From: Chrysophaeum taylorii
Taxonomy: Eukaryota > Sar > Pelagophyceae > Pelagomonadales > Pelagomonadaceae
Direction of reading: 5' to 3'
DNA length: 64,000 bases
Assembly: GCA_029834535.1 (NCBI GenBank)
Contig: JAQMWT010000546.1
Location: 62,001 to 126,000, forward strand
In this document: piece after piece, positions 49,129 through 59,748 of the stretch
Layout of the letters: each line of letters starts with the position of its first letter
How positions within the stretch are numbered: position 1 is the first letter of the stretch
Notes under the pieces: generated by a model
What the model was told of the DNA's origin: nothing
What the model saw: the letters and a program-made list of their open reading frames with translations, nothing else
Databases searched by the model: none
Program-made: the position numbers and the translations under genes

Positions 49129-49897
49129 TCACGATACGAACGCAAGGAGGAACTGCCCGAGGAGGCCGAACACGACGGCGACTTTCTTAAGAGCCGAGAC
49201 CTTGGCCTTGGAATTGTCTGAGCGAAAGTCTAGCCAAGGATTCGTCGTCCACCTGCGTTCTCGCTGCAGCGCGACTCGATCAATCGTTGCGCACGTTTCG
49301 ATGCGAGGTATGTGGTCCGACCCGTAGAACTTGTAAATACTGTAGGCTGTGTGTGACCACAGCAACAGCATTGCGTGCCCTGAGGCGCCGCGTGATTATC
49401 GCCACGAGCTAGAGAGAGCTTACAGAGAAGGCTTTTGCGCATAGTGGCGAAAAGCATCGCCAAGCACAGCTGCGGAGGACAAAAGCGTGATTACGAGCTG
49501 GACGGAAAATTTCGCTTGCGTTGGTGAGTCCCGCAAGCGAGATGGCTTTGTTCAACTCGACGAGCGTGTGATTGAGGCTCTTGCGAACGGTCAGTACCTG
49601 TTGCCTGCTGATTCGATGACACCGAGCAACGACACACTTCCGTGAGCAAGTCAAAATCGAGTTTCTTGTTTGCTTTCGAGTATGCCGTGTAGAAGCACAA
49701 GTACAGTCCCAAGTTGATGGCGGAAACGGACAAGGCAAGGAACCCCATACCACGCAGATTCAATGTCGATAAGTACCAGAAAGAAAAGATTACGTATTCG
49801 AGAATAATCAGAAAGCAAAGAAAAAAGAAGAAATCTGGAGGAACGTTTTGAACCAACTGTTGAACCGAGGAGATAATCAATCAACTTGGTTCCACAT
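49129..49897 (-). CDS. Unknown membrane protein, six small exons, one with a GC-AG intron
   Basis: Not recognised. Exons 49897-49886, 49856-49638, 49597-49520, 49469-49424 and 49379-49129 (five coding exons) join without a stop into 201 residues. Hydrophobic segments are PPDFFFFLCFLIILEYVIFS, FLALSVSAINLGLYLCFYTA, LCLAMLFATMRKSLLWHAML and KKVAVVFGLLGQFLLAFVS, so about four membrane helices. Between helices 2 and 3 lies a polar helix (VLTVRKSLNHTLVELNKAI). Introns are 29, 40, 50 and 44 nt. The 50-nt intron starts GCAAGC and ends CGCAG: no GT donor that keeps this frame leaves the preceding helix intact. The first exon codes only MWNQ and its 29-nt intron is the least certain part. Confidence 0.5.
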
Positions 49898-51108
49898 CTG
49901 CTCCTCTACAAGTGGGTTTGACCCTAAGGCCTGGTTCCCCCCGCAATCGCAGCTCGGAGGCCCCACCTACCCAGCTCGGCCACGTTCGAGTTCACTTCAA
50001 ACGGTGTCGATCGGACAGCGGTAGACCCAGTAAACGTCTAAATTAGCGAGTTTTATGCTGCGAAGACGCTTGGGGCCACCGCCGTTCGGGGTGATGACCG
50101 TCGAGTTTCCCGGGTCAAAAAAAAAGAGTCGTCTGCATAATATACTTACTGGGATACAGAACGGTTCCGGTCACCTACTGGGCGATCCTGGATTGCGGGA
50201 AGCTTCTGACGGTTGTGACAGCAAGCCATTAATAAAGTCATGAAACGGGGATCATACAGATTTGGAGAAGCCAACCCGATTTGCTGCTGCTAAAACGGCT
50301 GTATTGAAGTTGATGATATATGGTTCGGGCAAAACGGGGAATAAAACAAATGCGCATGGCTCTGGATCTACGACCGGCGGCTGTCGAGGAAGGAGTATTG
50401 TGCACGGTGGACTCGGCGCAAGACGCCCATAACGCGCAGCCATCGCCCCCCTCAGTTTTATTTATTTTTCGGAATAAAAAACAGTTAGCTGGACGGACGG
50501 AAAAAAAAAACGACACCAGAGTCGTATCGGGTCCGCCCAACCCCGTTTGAATCTTCAAGGACCGCTCGAGGCACCCATTCCGACGATTCCGTCGGGTCGG
50601 TCAGAGTGCCGGGATTGTGGTAAGTAAGGGTTTCGCACAAACTGAGATCCGTTTTATGTTCAAGTCAATATCTACTAGGAGGAGACGTGGGGGAGATTGC
50701 GATAATAAGGTCGCCCCCGATTCGAAGACCTTCGGAATTGACGCTACCATCCTTACTGCATTATGCTAATTTCATAAGGGTCAAGTTCCGATCTGAATGT
50801 TGATAGCGATGCGGATCCACGTTGAGTCGAGAAAGGATCAGCAAAGGTGAGAGGAAGATGGTGTGAGACTTTTTTTTGGGCCAAGCTGCTGAGAACGATC
50901 ACGACGTGGCCGACCAGTCAGGAAGCTATGATCAAGCGCCAGTATTGACAGAAGCCGTTTCCCGAAGAACCACGTCCGCGGTCGCTACGAGGCGGCCCTA
51001 CTAAAAAACGCGATTTTGTTCGGCTTGACCGTCCCTTGGCGCCTCATCCGGCGTAAACGGAAGAGCTCGCTAAAGAAAGAAAAGCGAGCGGGCAATGCCA
51101 AACCTCTA
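49898..51108. other. Intergenic, no gene seen
   Basis: About 1.2 kb. Several poly-A runs occur on the + strand (50,108-50,117; 50,502-50,511). No coherent protein or RNA gene is visible. Confidence 0.4.
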
Positions 51109-51183
51109 GTTGCCCCCCCCCCCCCAATCTGAGCTGCTTTTATCGGCGCACGCTCCACCCTTTAGCCTTTGAGTTTTCTCCGA
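51109..51183 (+). repeat. Third copy (3' half) of the dispersed repeat
   Basis: After a poly-C tract, AATCTGAGCTGCTTTTATC, CGCACGCTCCACCCTTTAG and CCTTTGAGTTTTCTCC match the 3' halves of the copies at 25,602-25,731 and 25,891-26,037, about 25 kb away. Confidence 0.8.
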
Positions 51184-51309
51184 AGCACCTATAGTTATGG
51201 TGTTGTCGGGAACGGAAGAAAAAAATGTTGTCATAGCCGCCAAGTAAGCGTGCCAGCAGGGGCCTCCGAGCACGCACGAGACACCAGGTCCGTCAGGAAG
51301 AACAGTGTG

Positions 51310-52144
51310 TTAGTATTGCCAAATAGGCTGCTGGTTAGCTTTTTTGTTCGGCGGGCGGTAGATGGAGTTTTCGACGCAAGCAGCGTCGACGTAGGGAAGG
51401 GCGGAGTTGATGTACGGCGTCGTATGGTTGTTGAGGCGGTCGTTAATTTGTTGTTTATGTCGATGGGCGCGTCGCAGCGCAACGAACTGGTCGTACTCCG
51501 CGTCTGTGAGAACGAAGTCGATGTCGATGAAGGGCTGGGGCGAGGCACGGTCTCTCGAGGCGTAGACGCCCGGGACGTCGGTCGCATAGAAAACGCCCGA
51601 GGCGGTCTCGACGGTGTCGGTGCGCCTGGGCGGGGCGGCGTCGAGGTCGGATCTCATCTCCCAGCCGTAAAGCGGCTTGGGCGGCTTGGTCGACTTTTTG
51701 GCATCGGGGGGGGGGGGGGTCGAGTTGGACTTCGTCGGGCGGCGGCGTATCGTCGGGCGGGGGGGGCGAGTCTCTATCGCCAAGCATCGACATGGTGAGC
51801 GTCTTCGACGAGAGGGGTGTTTTGGGCGTTTTTTTAGACGCGGGCGTGTCGCGTTCTTTAGTGTCCGGCAGAGGCCTCCGTGTGGCGGGCACCGCCTGCG
51901 CGAGGGCGAGGGCGCGGCGTAGCCGCATCCGTTGCTTCTCGAACAAGATTGCCCGTTCGTCGTCTTCGTGGTCCAAGTAAAAATCCTCGAGCTCGTCGAT
52001 CCGGCTCTCGAAGGCGGACCGGTACGCTTCGACGCGGTCGACCTCCTTCTCCTCGAGGGCCGCGGTGTAGTCACGGATGGCGTTGTCGACTTCCTTCCGA
52101 ACGGCGGCGGCCGCGCGCAGGTCGAGCTTGACGAACCTGATCAT
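51310..52144 (-). CDS. Coiled-coil protein of unknown function, frame broken at a 14-base homopolymer
   Basis: Not recognised. The first frame starts MIRFVKLDLRAAAAVRKEVD and is strongly helical and charged to about residue 90 (ALEEKEVDRVEAYRSAFESR, then IDELEDFYLDHEDDERAILF). A Ser/Thr/Pro-rich linker with TPASKKTPKTPLSSK follows. The protein-like sequence then moves into another frame exactly at a run of 14 C (14 G on +, 51,706-51,719) coding Pro. It continues KKSTKPPKPLYGWEMRSDLD, GVFYATDVPGVYASRDRASP and FIDIDFVLTDAEYDQFVALR to the stop at 51,310. One base fewer (or two more) in the run would keep one frame. A length error in the homopolymer or strand slippage explains this better than gene death. 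It is divergent from the DENN gene, starts 88 bp apart. Confidence 0.55.
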
Positions 52145-52231
52145 TATCAGCCGAGGGCCCAAGGGTAACAACAACACCGAATTTCTTTCCGCTCGCAACT
52201 TATTAACCGTCGTCGTAGTTTGAATGAACCG

Positions 52232-52633
52232 ATGATGATGCGGCGAGCCTCGACGATCGAAAACCCTTTCGCTGAGGTGATCGCCCAGGCATCGGGCGAT
52301 GGGGTGCCGCCCCAGACGACGACGACGACGACGACGCCGTGCAAAAAGAAAGGCCCAGCGCTCCGGGCGGCCAACACGTGTCCGAGGGCGAAGACGGAGT
52401 CCTCCGACGAGAAGAAGGGCCGGCGCAGCGCGCCCAACCCCGAGACGAGCAAGCGGCTTCAGCAACAGCAGCAGCAGCGCACGAAGAAGACGCCGCAGCA
52501 GGTCGACGAGAAAGCGAGCCTGCGCGAGAAATGCAAGGTTCTCGCACGCGAAAACGAAGCGCTGTGAGCGAGCGGCGCAATTTTGGAAGACGTCGTGACG
52601 CGGCACGCAGGCGCGCTCGGCTCGTCGCCCGGA

Positions 52634-52668
<35 letters not shown>

Positions 52669-54601
52669 ACTCCGACTCCCAAGCGCGCAGCGCCCGTGCC
52701 GGAGCCGGACGAGGACGATCGCCCGGTAGTCGTCGTCGCGCGGAGCCACCACCACAAGAAGCGCTACAGCGCCGGCGCGGCGAACTTGTCGAGCGACCGC
52801 CGGTCGATCGCGAGCGTGCGGACGTGGACGGGGGGCATCAAGGGTACGGCCCCCTTCGTGGCGTTCGCGGTGTATGGCGCGGCCGCGCGCGACGGAGAGT
52901 GCGCGGCGCGGCTCCCGGGCGCGTCGCGACGCCGGCGCGGCTACCGCGTGCGCCCGGCCGAGCTGTGCTCGTGGAGCGCCTCCTTCGAGGCGCCCTGGGC
53001 GGCACTGCCGAACTTCGCCGCGCCCGACGGCGTGTCGCTCGAGATCGTCGAGCCCGGCCGCGCTTTAGAGAAAATCGAGAACGAAGCCGCGCGGCCGCAC
53101 GTCACGGCCCTCAAACACGGCGACAGCGTCGTCTACCTCGCGACCTACGTCGTGCCGTCGGTCGAGCGCTTCGCGCGGGCGGCGGCCGTCGAGCGCGCCG
53201 TGCGGCTCGCCGAGATGCTGCAAGACGAGGAAGCGGAAGAAGACGACGACGACCGCGCGCGACCCGAGACGCCCCTCGCGGCCGCCGAGCACCTCCTGCC
53301 GCCGCGGACCGAGCCCGCGCGCGCCGGCGAGCTCGTCGGCTCGAGGGCCTACGCGGCCCTCACGCTCCGCGAGGACAACTGCTCGGACGTTCTGCGGTTT
53401 CTGCGCTATATTGCGTCGCGCGACCGCCGCGCCGACGCGGCTTACCTCCGTAACAAGCGCGACCTCGAAGACGACGCGTCGCCCGAGAGACCGTCGCGGC
53501 GCTGGCACGACGACTGGGACGCCGACAACTCTAACGACGACGACGACGACGACGACGTCGTCGACGACGTGGCCACGCCCCTCAAGGGCCCGCCGCAGGC
53601 GCACCTCTCGTTTCAAAACGCGGGCCGGCTCGCGAGTCTCGTGCGCCGAGCCCACGCGGACCCCCGCGTCTGGGAGTGGATATCGAAAAACGACGACGAC
53701 GCCGACGGCAAGCGCCCACCGACGTCTATGCGCGAGTGGGCCGTCGCGGCGCTCCTCTCGCAGCTGCCCCCCGAGGTCGTCTGCCGCGCCGTCGACCAGC
53801 TCCTGCGTGAGCACTCGCTCCTCGTCGTCGCGGACCACGTCGCCCGCGCTTCGGCCGTCGCCCTCGGCCTCGTTTCGCTGCTCGAGCCCCTCGAGTGGCA
53901 GGGCGCGCTCATCATGACGCTCCCCTGTGGCGAAATCGACCTCCTTGGCTCTCCGGTACCGTTTGTCGCCGCCTGTTCGACGGCTACCGCGGCCCAGGCA
54001 GACGCCGACGTGCGCTCCTCGCGCGACGACGACGACGCCGCCCTCGCCGACTTGCGCGTCCTCTTCGTCGACCGCCAACACGATGCCCAGTTCGTCGGCG
54101 CGCCCGCCTTGCGCCCGCCCTGCGGGCTCCTCGCGCGCCTCGACGATCTTCGCGTCGACCGCGGCAAAGACATCATCAAGCTCCTCGCTGGACTCTCCGA
54201 CGCCGAGCGCGCCGCCGTCGCCACCGCCCGGGCTGCCTTCAAGGACCACATAAACCAACTCCTCGACGACCTCGCGCTTGCGGGCCCGGACGCCTGCTGG
54301 AAGCGCTACGGCGAGGAGGATGCCTCCACCGGCGACTTTGAGTTCATCCCGGATTGGTTCCTCGCACCCATCCAAGCTAGGGTCCAGCTTCAGCATGACC
54401 TGGCGCACACGCAGATGCTCGTCTCCCACGTCCATGCCCTCCGGTGCGTGACTGACTTCTCTCCGCTCTTGATTTTTTTTTTTTTTGAATGATGATGCGC
54501 CGCGCAGACAAGCGACCAAGAACCGCCAGATTCAAGTGGCCGCGGCCTCCGTGGCGGCCGCGGCGGTAGCAGCCGATGCTGCGGCCCCCGTCTCTCGTTG
54601 A
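52232..54601 (+). CDS. DENN-domain protein (probable Rab guanine-nucleotide exchange factor)
   Basis: Three exons (52232-52563, 52611-54443, 54508-54601) give 752 residues. The first exon is low-complexity with a Gln run and a coiled-coil end (ASLREKCKVLARENEAL). The uDENN-like part near residues 180-240 has FVAFAVYGAAARDGECAA and ELCSWSASFEAPWAALPNFA. After an acidic insert (run of Asp), the cDENN part is clear: LLREHSLLVVADHVARASAV, ALGLVSLLEPLEWQGALI and a CGEIDLLGSPVPFVAACS strand-loop, the equivalent of LLDLLQAPTPFIIG. A helical C-terminal part has FKDHINQLLDDLALAG. DENN proteins exchange GDP for GTP on Rab GTPases and direct vesicle traffic. Introns are 47 and 64 nt, GTGAGC and GTGCGT donors. 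The start is the first in-frame ATG of three. Confidence 0.8.
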
Positions 54602-54899
54602 GCCTCTTCTTGACATGACATTCATTCATTCATTCATTCCACCGCCCGTGGTTGATCGTCCGTGACACACCCCACTTTGCGACCATCGAGAGGACACCTG
54701 CCTGCCTGCCTGCCTGCTGCCGACAAACAACAACAACAATAACAAGTGGGGTTTCCTCGGGAGGAAGTTTCCCCTCGATCGATCGAGGCACGCCTCGAGC
54801 CGCCCCACGGAAGCTAAAGGCCGCCACCCACTCTCAAGAAGAAAAAACCACCAAGCCTGGTTCTGTTCTGTTCTCAAACAACGGTCTTGCTAACCGTTA
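54602..54899. other. Short intergenic with tetranucleotide repeats
   Basis: ATTC units (54,622-54,639), CTGC/GCCT units (about 54,700-54,717) and an AAC run lie here, just upstream of the RING-CH gene. No gene. Confidence 0.6.
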
Positions 54900-56744
54900 A
54901 TGTGTATGTTCCCCAGGTTGTGCGAATTGTGTAAGGGAAGGAAGTCACTCACTCACAAGAGAGGTGCCACCGCAGCACGCTGCGCGCCAATGATAAGCGA
55001 TTCGTCGGCGCCGACGTCGCCGCGGTCGAGCACGTCGTCCGAGGAGGGGGAGCGATGTCGCATCTGCTACGAGAGAGCAGGGAGCGGCGAGATGGAACTA
55101 GTGAGACCGTGCAATTGCTCAGGGTCGATGGAGTGGATCCACAAACGCTGTCTGCTTCGGTGGCTCATGTCGTCGCCGATGGTCGTCTCGCGGGGGTGCG
55201 ACGTGTGCGAGTCGCCGTGGCGCGAGACGCTTGTAAAAAAGCCGAGCCTTCGGCTCTTCCTTTCTGACTTGTTGTTCGGCGCCCGCGGCGAGATCGCCGC
55301 CCGACGGTTCCTCCGACACATCTCGAACATTCCGAGGTTCGCCGACGACGCGCCGCCCCACGACGAGGACTTTTTCTTCGACGATGCCGAGGAGGACGAC
55401 GAGGATGACCTCGTAGTCGAGGAGCCTCGGCGAGACGAGGAGGACGAGGAGGAGGACGGCCGCGACGCGCTCGCCGTGGCCGACCACCGCGACCGCGACC
55501 ACGACAACAACAACCAACCGAACAACCAGAACGGCGAGAACGGCGGGGGCATCGTCTTCGGGCTCGAGGACGCCTGGGAGGCGATCGGGCTCCTGGCGCC
55601 CGCGGGCGGCGGCGTCGAAGAGCTCAACGCGGCGGCGGCCGCCATCGTGCGGCTGGCTATATGGTCCGTCGCCATGTGCTTCGCCGTCGCCCAGGGCCGC
55701 GCGTCGCTCAAGTTGTTCGCCTACGGCGTGCGGGCGGTGCTGGTTCTCGACTCGCGCGTCGACGCACTCCTCTTACCCGGCTCGGTCGCCGACTACCTCG
55801 AGGTCGTCTTCCCGGGCCTCCCGTGCCTTCAGCGAGCCGCGCGATTCGTCCGCGAGGAGCGCGAGACGATGGCGCCCGCGGCCACGGCGGCGCGGTGGCG
55901 CTTCGGCTCGCTCCTGCGGGCCCTCTTTGTCTCGCGCTCGGCGCCCAACAACAGGCCCAACGCGCCGCCCGCGCCCGCGCCCGGCCGCCGCGGCGTCGCG
56001 CGCCGCGTCTTGGCGTTCCTCCGCCGAAGGCGGCCGGCGGCGGCGCCGGCGGCGCCGGCGGCTCCTGCAAACTCGTCGGCACGCGTTACTCCTGGCCTCG
56101 TCGGCGTCGCGGTCAGCCTAGTCCCGAAGTTTTTCTTCGGCCGCGCCGACCGCCTCAGACCGACGGTCGCCGCGCCGCCGCCGGCTCCAGTCGCGTCGCC
56201 TCCGCGAGGAGGCCGAGACTCTTCGGCGCTATGGGGCCTCGTGTGCCGCGTCGGCCGCCTCACGCGCGGGCCGTGGCGCGTCGACGACGTCTTCGTCGGG
56301 TTCGTTGCCCTCGCGCTCGACGTCCGCGGCCTCGCGCGCTTCGCGCGCGGCAATCGACTCTTCCACCGCCAACACCAAAGCCTCGGCCGCCAGGTCGCGG
56401 TCGCCCTCGCGCGCATCGCGACGAGCCCCGAGGCCGTCGCGCACGACGTGGCCACCGTCTTCGAGCACCTCGTCTCCTCTCCACTTCTCGTGGTTCACTG
56501 GCTCTGCGTCTTTCCTAGTTACGTCTACGCGCTCCGACTCGCGCTCGCACGCGTCGGCCTCCTCTCGGCCGACGAACGCGTCCTCGACCTCGAAAATGGC
56601 GAAGGCGTCGCCTTCCATCTCAGCCTCCTCGCCGTCGCCGCATCGGCTACCACATGCGTCGCTGCCCTCGCCCACTCCCTCCACTCGGAGTACGTCGACT
56701 GGACCGCCGACCACTCGCTCGCCTCCTTGCGAGCCACCAACTGA
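54900..56744 (+). CDS. RING-CH (MARCH-type) membrane E3 ubiquitin ligase
   Basis: A single-exon frame of 614 residues. Residues about 52-102 form a RING-CH (C4HC3) finger: CRICYERAGSGEMELVRPCN, CSGSMEWIHKRCLLRWL, then CDVCESPW. The order C-x2-C...C-x-C...H-x2-C...C-x2-C is that of the MARCH/RING-variant class. After an acidic, Asn-rich linker come four or five hydrophobic segments, including VRLAIWSVAMCFAVAQG and VFVGFVALALDVRGLA, and a final pair near residues 530-600. MARCH ligases ubiquitinate membrane proteins in the secretory and endosomal system. The linker between helices is Ala/Pro/Arg-rich. The first ATG was used; a start at the ATG of MISDSSAPTSP (residue 31) would leave the finger intact. 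Confidence 0.85.
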   Translation: MCMFPRLCELCKGRKSLTHKRGATAARCAPMISDSSAPTSPRSSTSSEEGERCRICYERAGSGEMELVRPCNCSGSMEWIHKRCLLRWLMSSPMVVSRGCDVCESPWRETLVKKPSLRLFLSDLLFGARGEIAARRFLRHISNIPRFADDAPPHDEDFFFDDAEEDDEDDLVVEEPRRDEEDEEEDGRDALAVADHRDRDHDNNNQPNNQNGENGGGIVFGLEDAWEAIGLLAPAGGGVEELNAAAAAIVRLAIWSVAMCFAVAQGRASLKLFAYGVRAVLVLDSRVDALLLPGSVADYLEVVFPGLPCLQRAARFVREERETMAPAATAARWRFGSLLRALFVSRSAPNNRPNAPPAPAPGRRGVARRVLAFLRRRRPAAAPAAPAAPANSSARVTPGLVGVAVSLVPKFFFGRADRLRPTVAAPPPAPVASPPRGGRDSSALWGLVCRVGRLTRGPWRVDDVFVGFVALALDVRGLARFARGNRLFHRQHQSLGRQVAVALARIATSPEAVAHDVATVFEHLVSSPLLVVHWLCVFPSYVYALRLALARVGLLSADERVLDLENGEGVAFHLSLLAVAASATTCVAALAHSLHSEYVDWTADHSLASLRATN

Positions 56745-56828
56745 TGTGATACCTCCTTTGATCGTCGCGTGCTGCGCAACTTCTCGGCGTGGCTGGGTGC
56801 CCAATCTCCGAGGATTTTGCGACCCCCC

Positions 56829-56868
<40 letters not shown>

Positions 56869-57741
56869 ATGTCTGTCTTCGCCGTCTTCTGAGCTGCGAT
56901 GAAGTTTGTTTACGACGGTACCATCCAACTGCGGGCGACGACGTCGCGTGGCGACAACGCACGCCTTTGTACCCATGCTGCTTTCGACTTGTCAATCAAC
57001 GAACGTTGAAACCGTGCGCCTGTCGGTTGGGGGCACCTCTATCGACCTTCGTTCCGTACGTCATCCTGGCCGGTGTGCTCTCTAGCACGCGCTTGCCTTC
57101 CCTGCTCTCGGAGCTCGCATCCAATGTCTCGGCCGGCGGCGTCTCGTGAGCTCGGCGACCGCCCGCAAGCCCCACCGTACTTCCGTGTGCCCGACGACCT
57201 CCCCGTCGTTGTATCATACCTTGCGTGTCCAAGTTTGACGTCTCCTACTGTATGCTTATAACACGGCTAACCTACTTCCGACGCATAAAATCGGAGTGCG
57301 CCGCTTGGGTTTGACAATCTCCTTTTGTTGACAGACCGCTCGTCTCTATACCCCTCATGAGGGAGACTCGACGGTGCCGCCTGTACGCAAAAACGTGGGT
57401 CCCCCTTTCGCTCCCTAATACAAGCTCAGGCTCAGATCGGTGGTCGCTATGGCGGTATTAAGCGCACGCCCGATTATGCACAGACCAAGTGGCGCCGTAC
57501 GATCGGGTCAACCCGGTCTTTGAGGCAAACAAACAAACAAACAAACAAACCCGGCGGGGTGCGATACACAACGCTCCCCTCGCGGACGTAGGGAAAAGAA
57601 ACGGAGGTTGGACGTCAGAAAAAGAAACTGAAGTTGGCAAACAATGAAAACGACGCTCGCTGAGAGAGTACGATAGAAAACTCTTTCCCCCTTGCGCCAA
57701 TGTCGACGTCGAAAAATAACGCACTCACGACGTAACTAAAC
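56745..57741. repeat. Intergenic with CT and CAAA microsatellites
   Basis: A TC dinucleotide run lies at 56,836-56,864 and an AAAC run at 57,525-57,550. No protein-like frame is visible in about 1 kb. Confidence 0.6.
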
Positions 57742-58860
57742 TTGCAGCCGATGATACAATATTATGACGACACGACACAAACCACGCTCCCATGGCTCGT
57801 CGACATAAACGGGATGTTCAATACCGTGGATGACAGAGAGGCCAATCTGGAGAGGAAACGGGATAACGCAAGATTGTGGATGCTAAGGGAAAACGGCTCT
57901 TGGGCTTCCGCGACGGCGTCACTAACGAGATTCTTTCTCGAGCATCTCTATGGTTCGAAGGTGCATTACCCATCAAAGCGCACCTGGTCGAGATCTTCAA
58001 GTTATTGGAAATGTCGGCGCCGACGATAACGTCCACATCTGCTCGACGTGATGGCCTCGTGGCACAACTACGGACGACAACGTCCAGCTGTGCGGCCTCT
58101 GACTCATGATGATGTCGAAGTCCACGTCGTTGTTCTGTCGGTATGTTGAGCTCGGCAGCATCGATTGGATCGACTGGTGACTCCGTCAGCACGACAACCT
58201 CTGAAACAACGTGTGCAACTGTCCTACTTTCGTCGGCCAGCTCGAAATCCTCAAGTGTGCGCGAGAAAGCGGATGCCCACGGGACTCGGCGATGTGCACC
58301 GGTGTCGCTTCCTATGGTTGCCCACGTTGATGTCCGCAAGTGAAATCGTGCCATTGGCTGAATCCGGAACTTTCGGACGTGCTCCAAGGCAGTAATTGGT
58401 GGCCACCTTGATGGCCTCGAGTGGCGGCGCTTAAGTGGGTAAGTGCATGGAAACGAAGGGGCGTGCATTGACGCAGGCTTTGGCGGACATCCAGAGGTCC
58501 TCAAGTGGCCCCGCGTCAAGAAATACCGGTCGAACTTTTGGACGCACTCCAGAGCCGCTCCTGAGGGAGCGCACCAACAACGGCTGTCAATAGAACGAAG
58601 TGACGTGCTCCAGCGCGACACGGGCCAACTCAAGGTTCTCACACGGGCGCGGGTTTAAGGGTGCCCATGGGAAGAAGAGACATATTGCCTGGCAGCTGGA
58701 GGCGGCCATCTTGCGATTCTCACGTCGGTGTCCGCGGACCAACGTGTTCCACGGAATGAGTAAGATGCTGTCTGTCGACTGCAGGCTTCCATGTCAACGT
58801 CCTAATAATAGGGCAAGCGCAATGTATGCGTAGGCACATCTTTGCGCGGGAATAAATGGA
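57742..58860 (+). pseudogene. Relic of an ankyrin-repeat gene
   Basis: The + strand carries decayed copies of the ankyrin type common in stramenopiles, where each repeat reads like GHLEVLKWARENGCPWD. Visible pieces are GQLEILKCARESGCPRD (near 58,240), GGHLDGLEWRR (near 58,405), GGHPEVLKWPRVKKY (near 58,490), GCPWEEETYCLAAGGGH (near 58,665) and a final LAIL. Stops and frame changes separate them: I count at least four interruptions. Upstream, a frame with LWFEGALPIKAHLVEIFKLL may be the N-terminal part. No intact protein can be made. No transfer signature is seen. Confidence 0.6.
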
Positions 58861-59748
58861 CTCAGCCGCTGGCAGCATGTATATCGGCGGCGAGGGTCAC
58901 GCACTACCTGTCATCACATTGCTGAGAAAAAAAAAAAAAAGAAAAACCCTTATTGCTTTGATACGCACGTTGGAGATCCTCCACCTCGATGGGTCGAATT
59001 AGCGAGCGATGAGGTGTTCAACGGTGTTTACAACGTCAGATCGGCCTGCGACATCACACGAGGCCCCTTTATTCATTGCGCGCATTGGCACGATATCGTT
59101 AAAAGGCGCGAGATTTTTTGTTGGTAGAGTGTGATCTTGCCTGTGAATCGCACCTCATTGACCCCTGATTTTCACTTCTTGACAACGAGGCTTTCCTCTT
59201 GGCAGTAGATTCAAAGTGGAGCCTCGCGTGGGAGGAAGATGGGGAAGCCAGGAAGGTCGGGATTTTATTGGGTAAGTATGCATCTTCCTTTTTGAGACCC
59301 GCAATTTTCTCTTTTTTTTACCCCGCTCACTTCTTCGTGTTATACCCGATTGCCATAAGGTGCCGTCCTCGGTTCCTCGTAAAAATTCAGATCTCGCACT
59401 TGCTGGTGGTCACGGTCGGTGCCGTGATTTGAATCTCGAACAAAGTATGGTAAGTGCGGCTGCGAAATTGAAAGCTCCTCTGCACGGCATACAGGGGTCT
59501 CCGTCGTGTGCCTGCAAACGGCAGTCGGAACCGGATTTCGAATTAGTTGCCTCATCGGTTTCATCATGGTCCTGTACAACCACGGGGCTGTACTGCCCCG
59601 CGGTACAACCAACCAGGATAGGTCTTTTTCTATCTTTCGCGCCATACTGATTTTACTGATATTCCCGGATCCCCCTCTTCGTGCTTTTGTACAGATTGCC
59701 CTCTTTGTTTGAAGGATAAAACTTCCTGGACCGCGACTGCCCGAAGAG
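58861..59748. other. Intergenic upstream of the permease
   Basis: A poly-A run at 58,927-58,940 follows the ankyrin relic. Frames between 59,199 and 59,700 are hydrophobic in part but do not join into a protein. No gene is supported. Confidence 0.4.

Noticed and set aside
53065-54519. A 484-codon frame on - opposite the DENN gene
   Set aside because: Antisense shadow. It starts in a T/A run and has Val/Glu/Gly-rich composition only.
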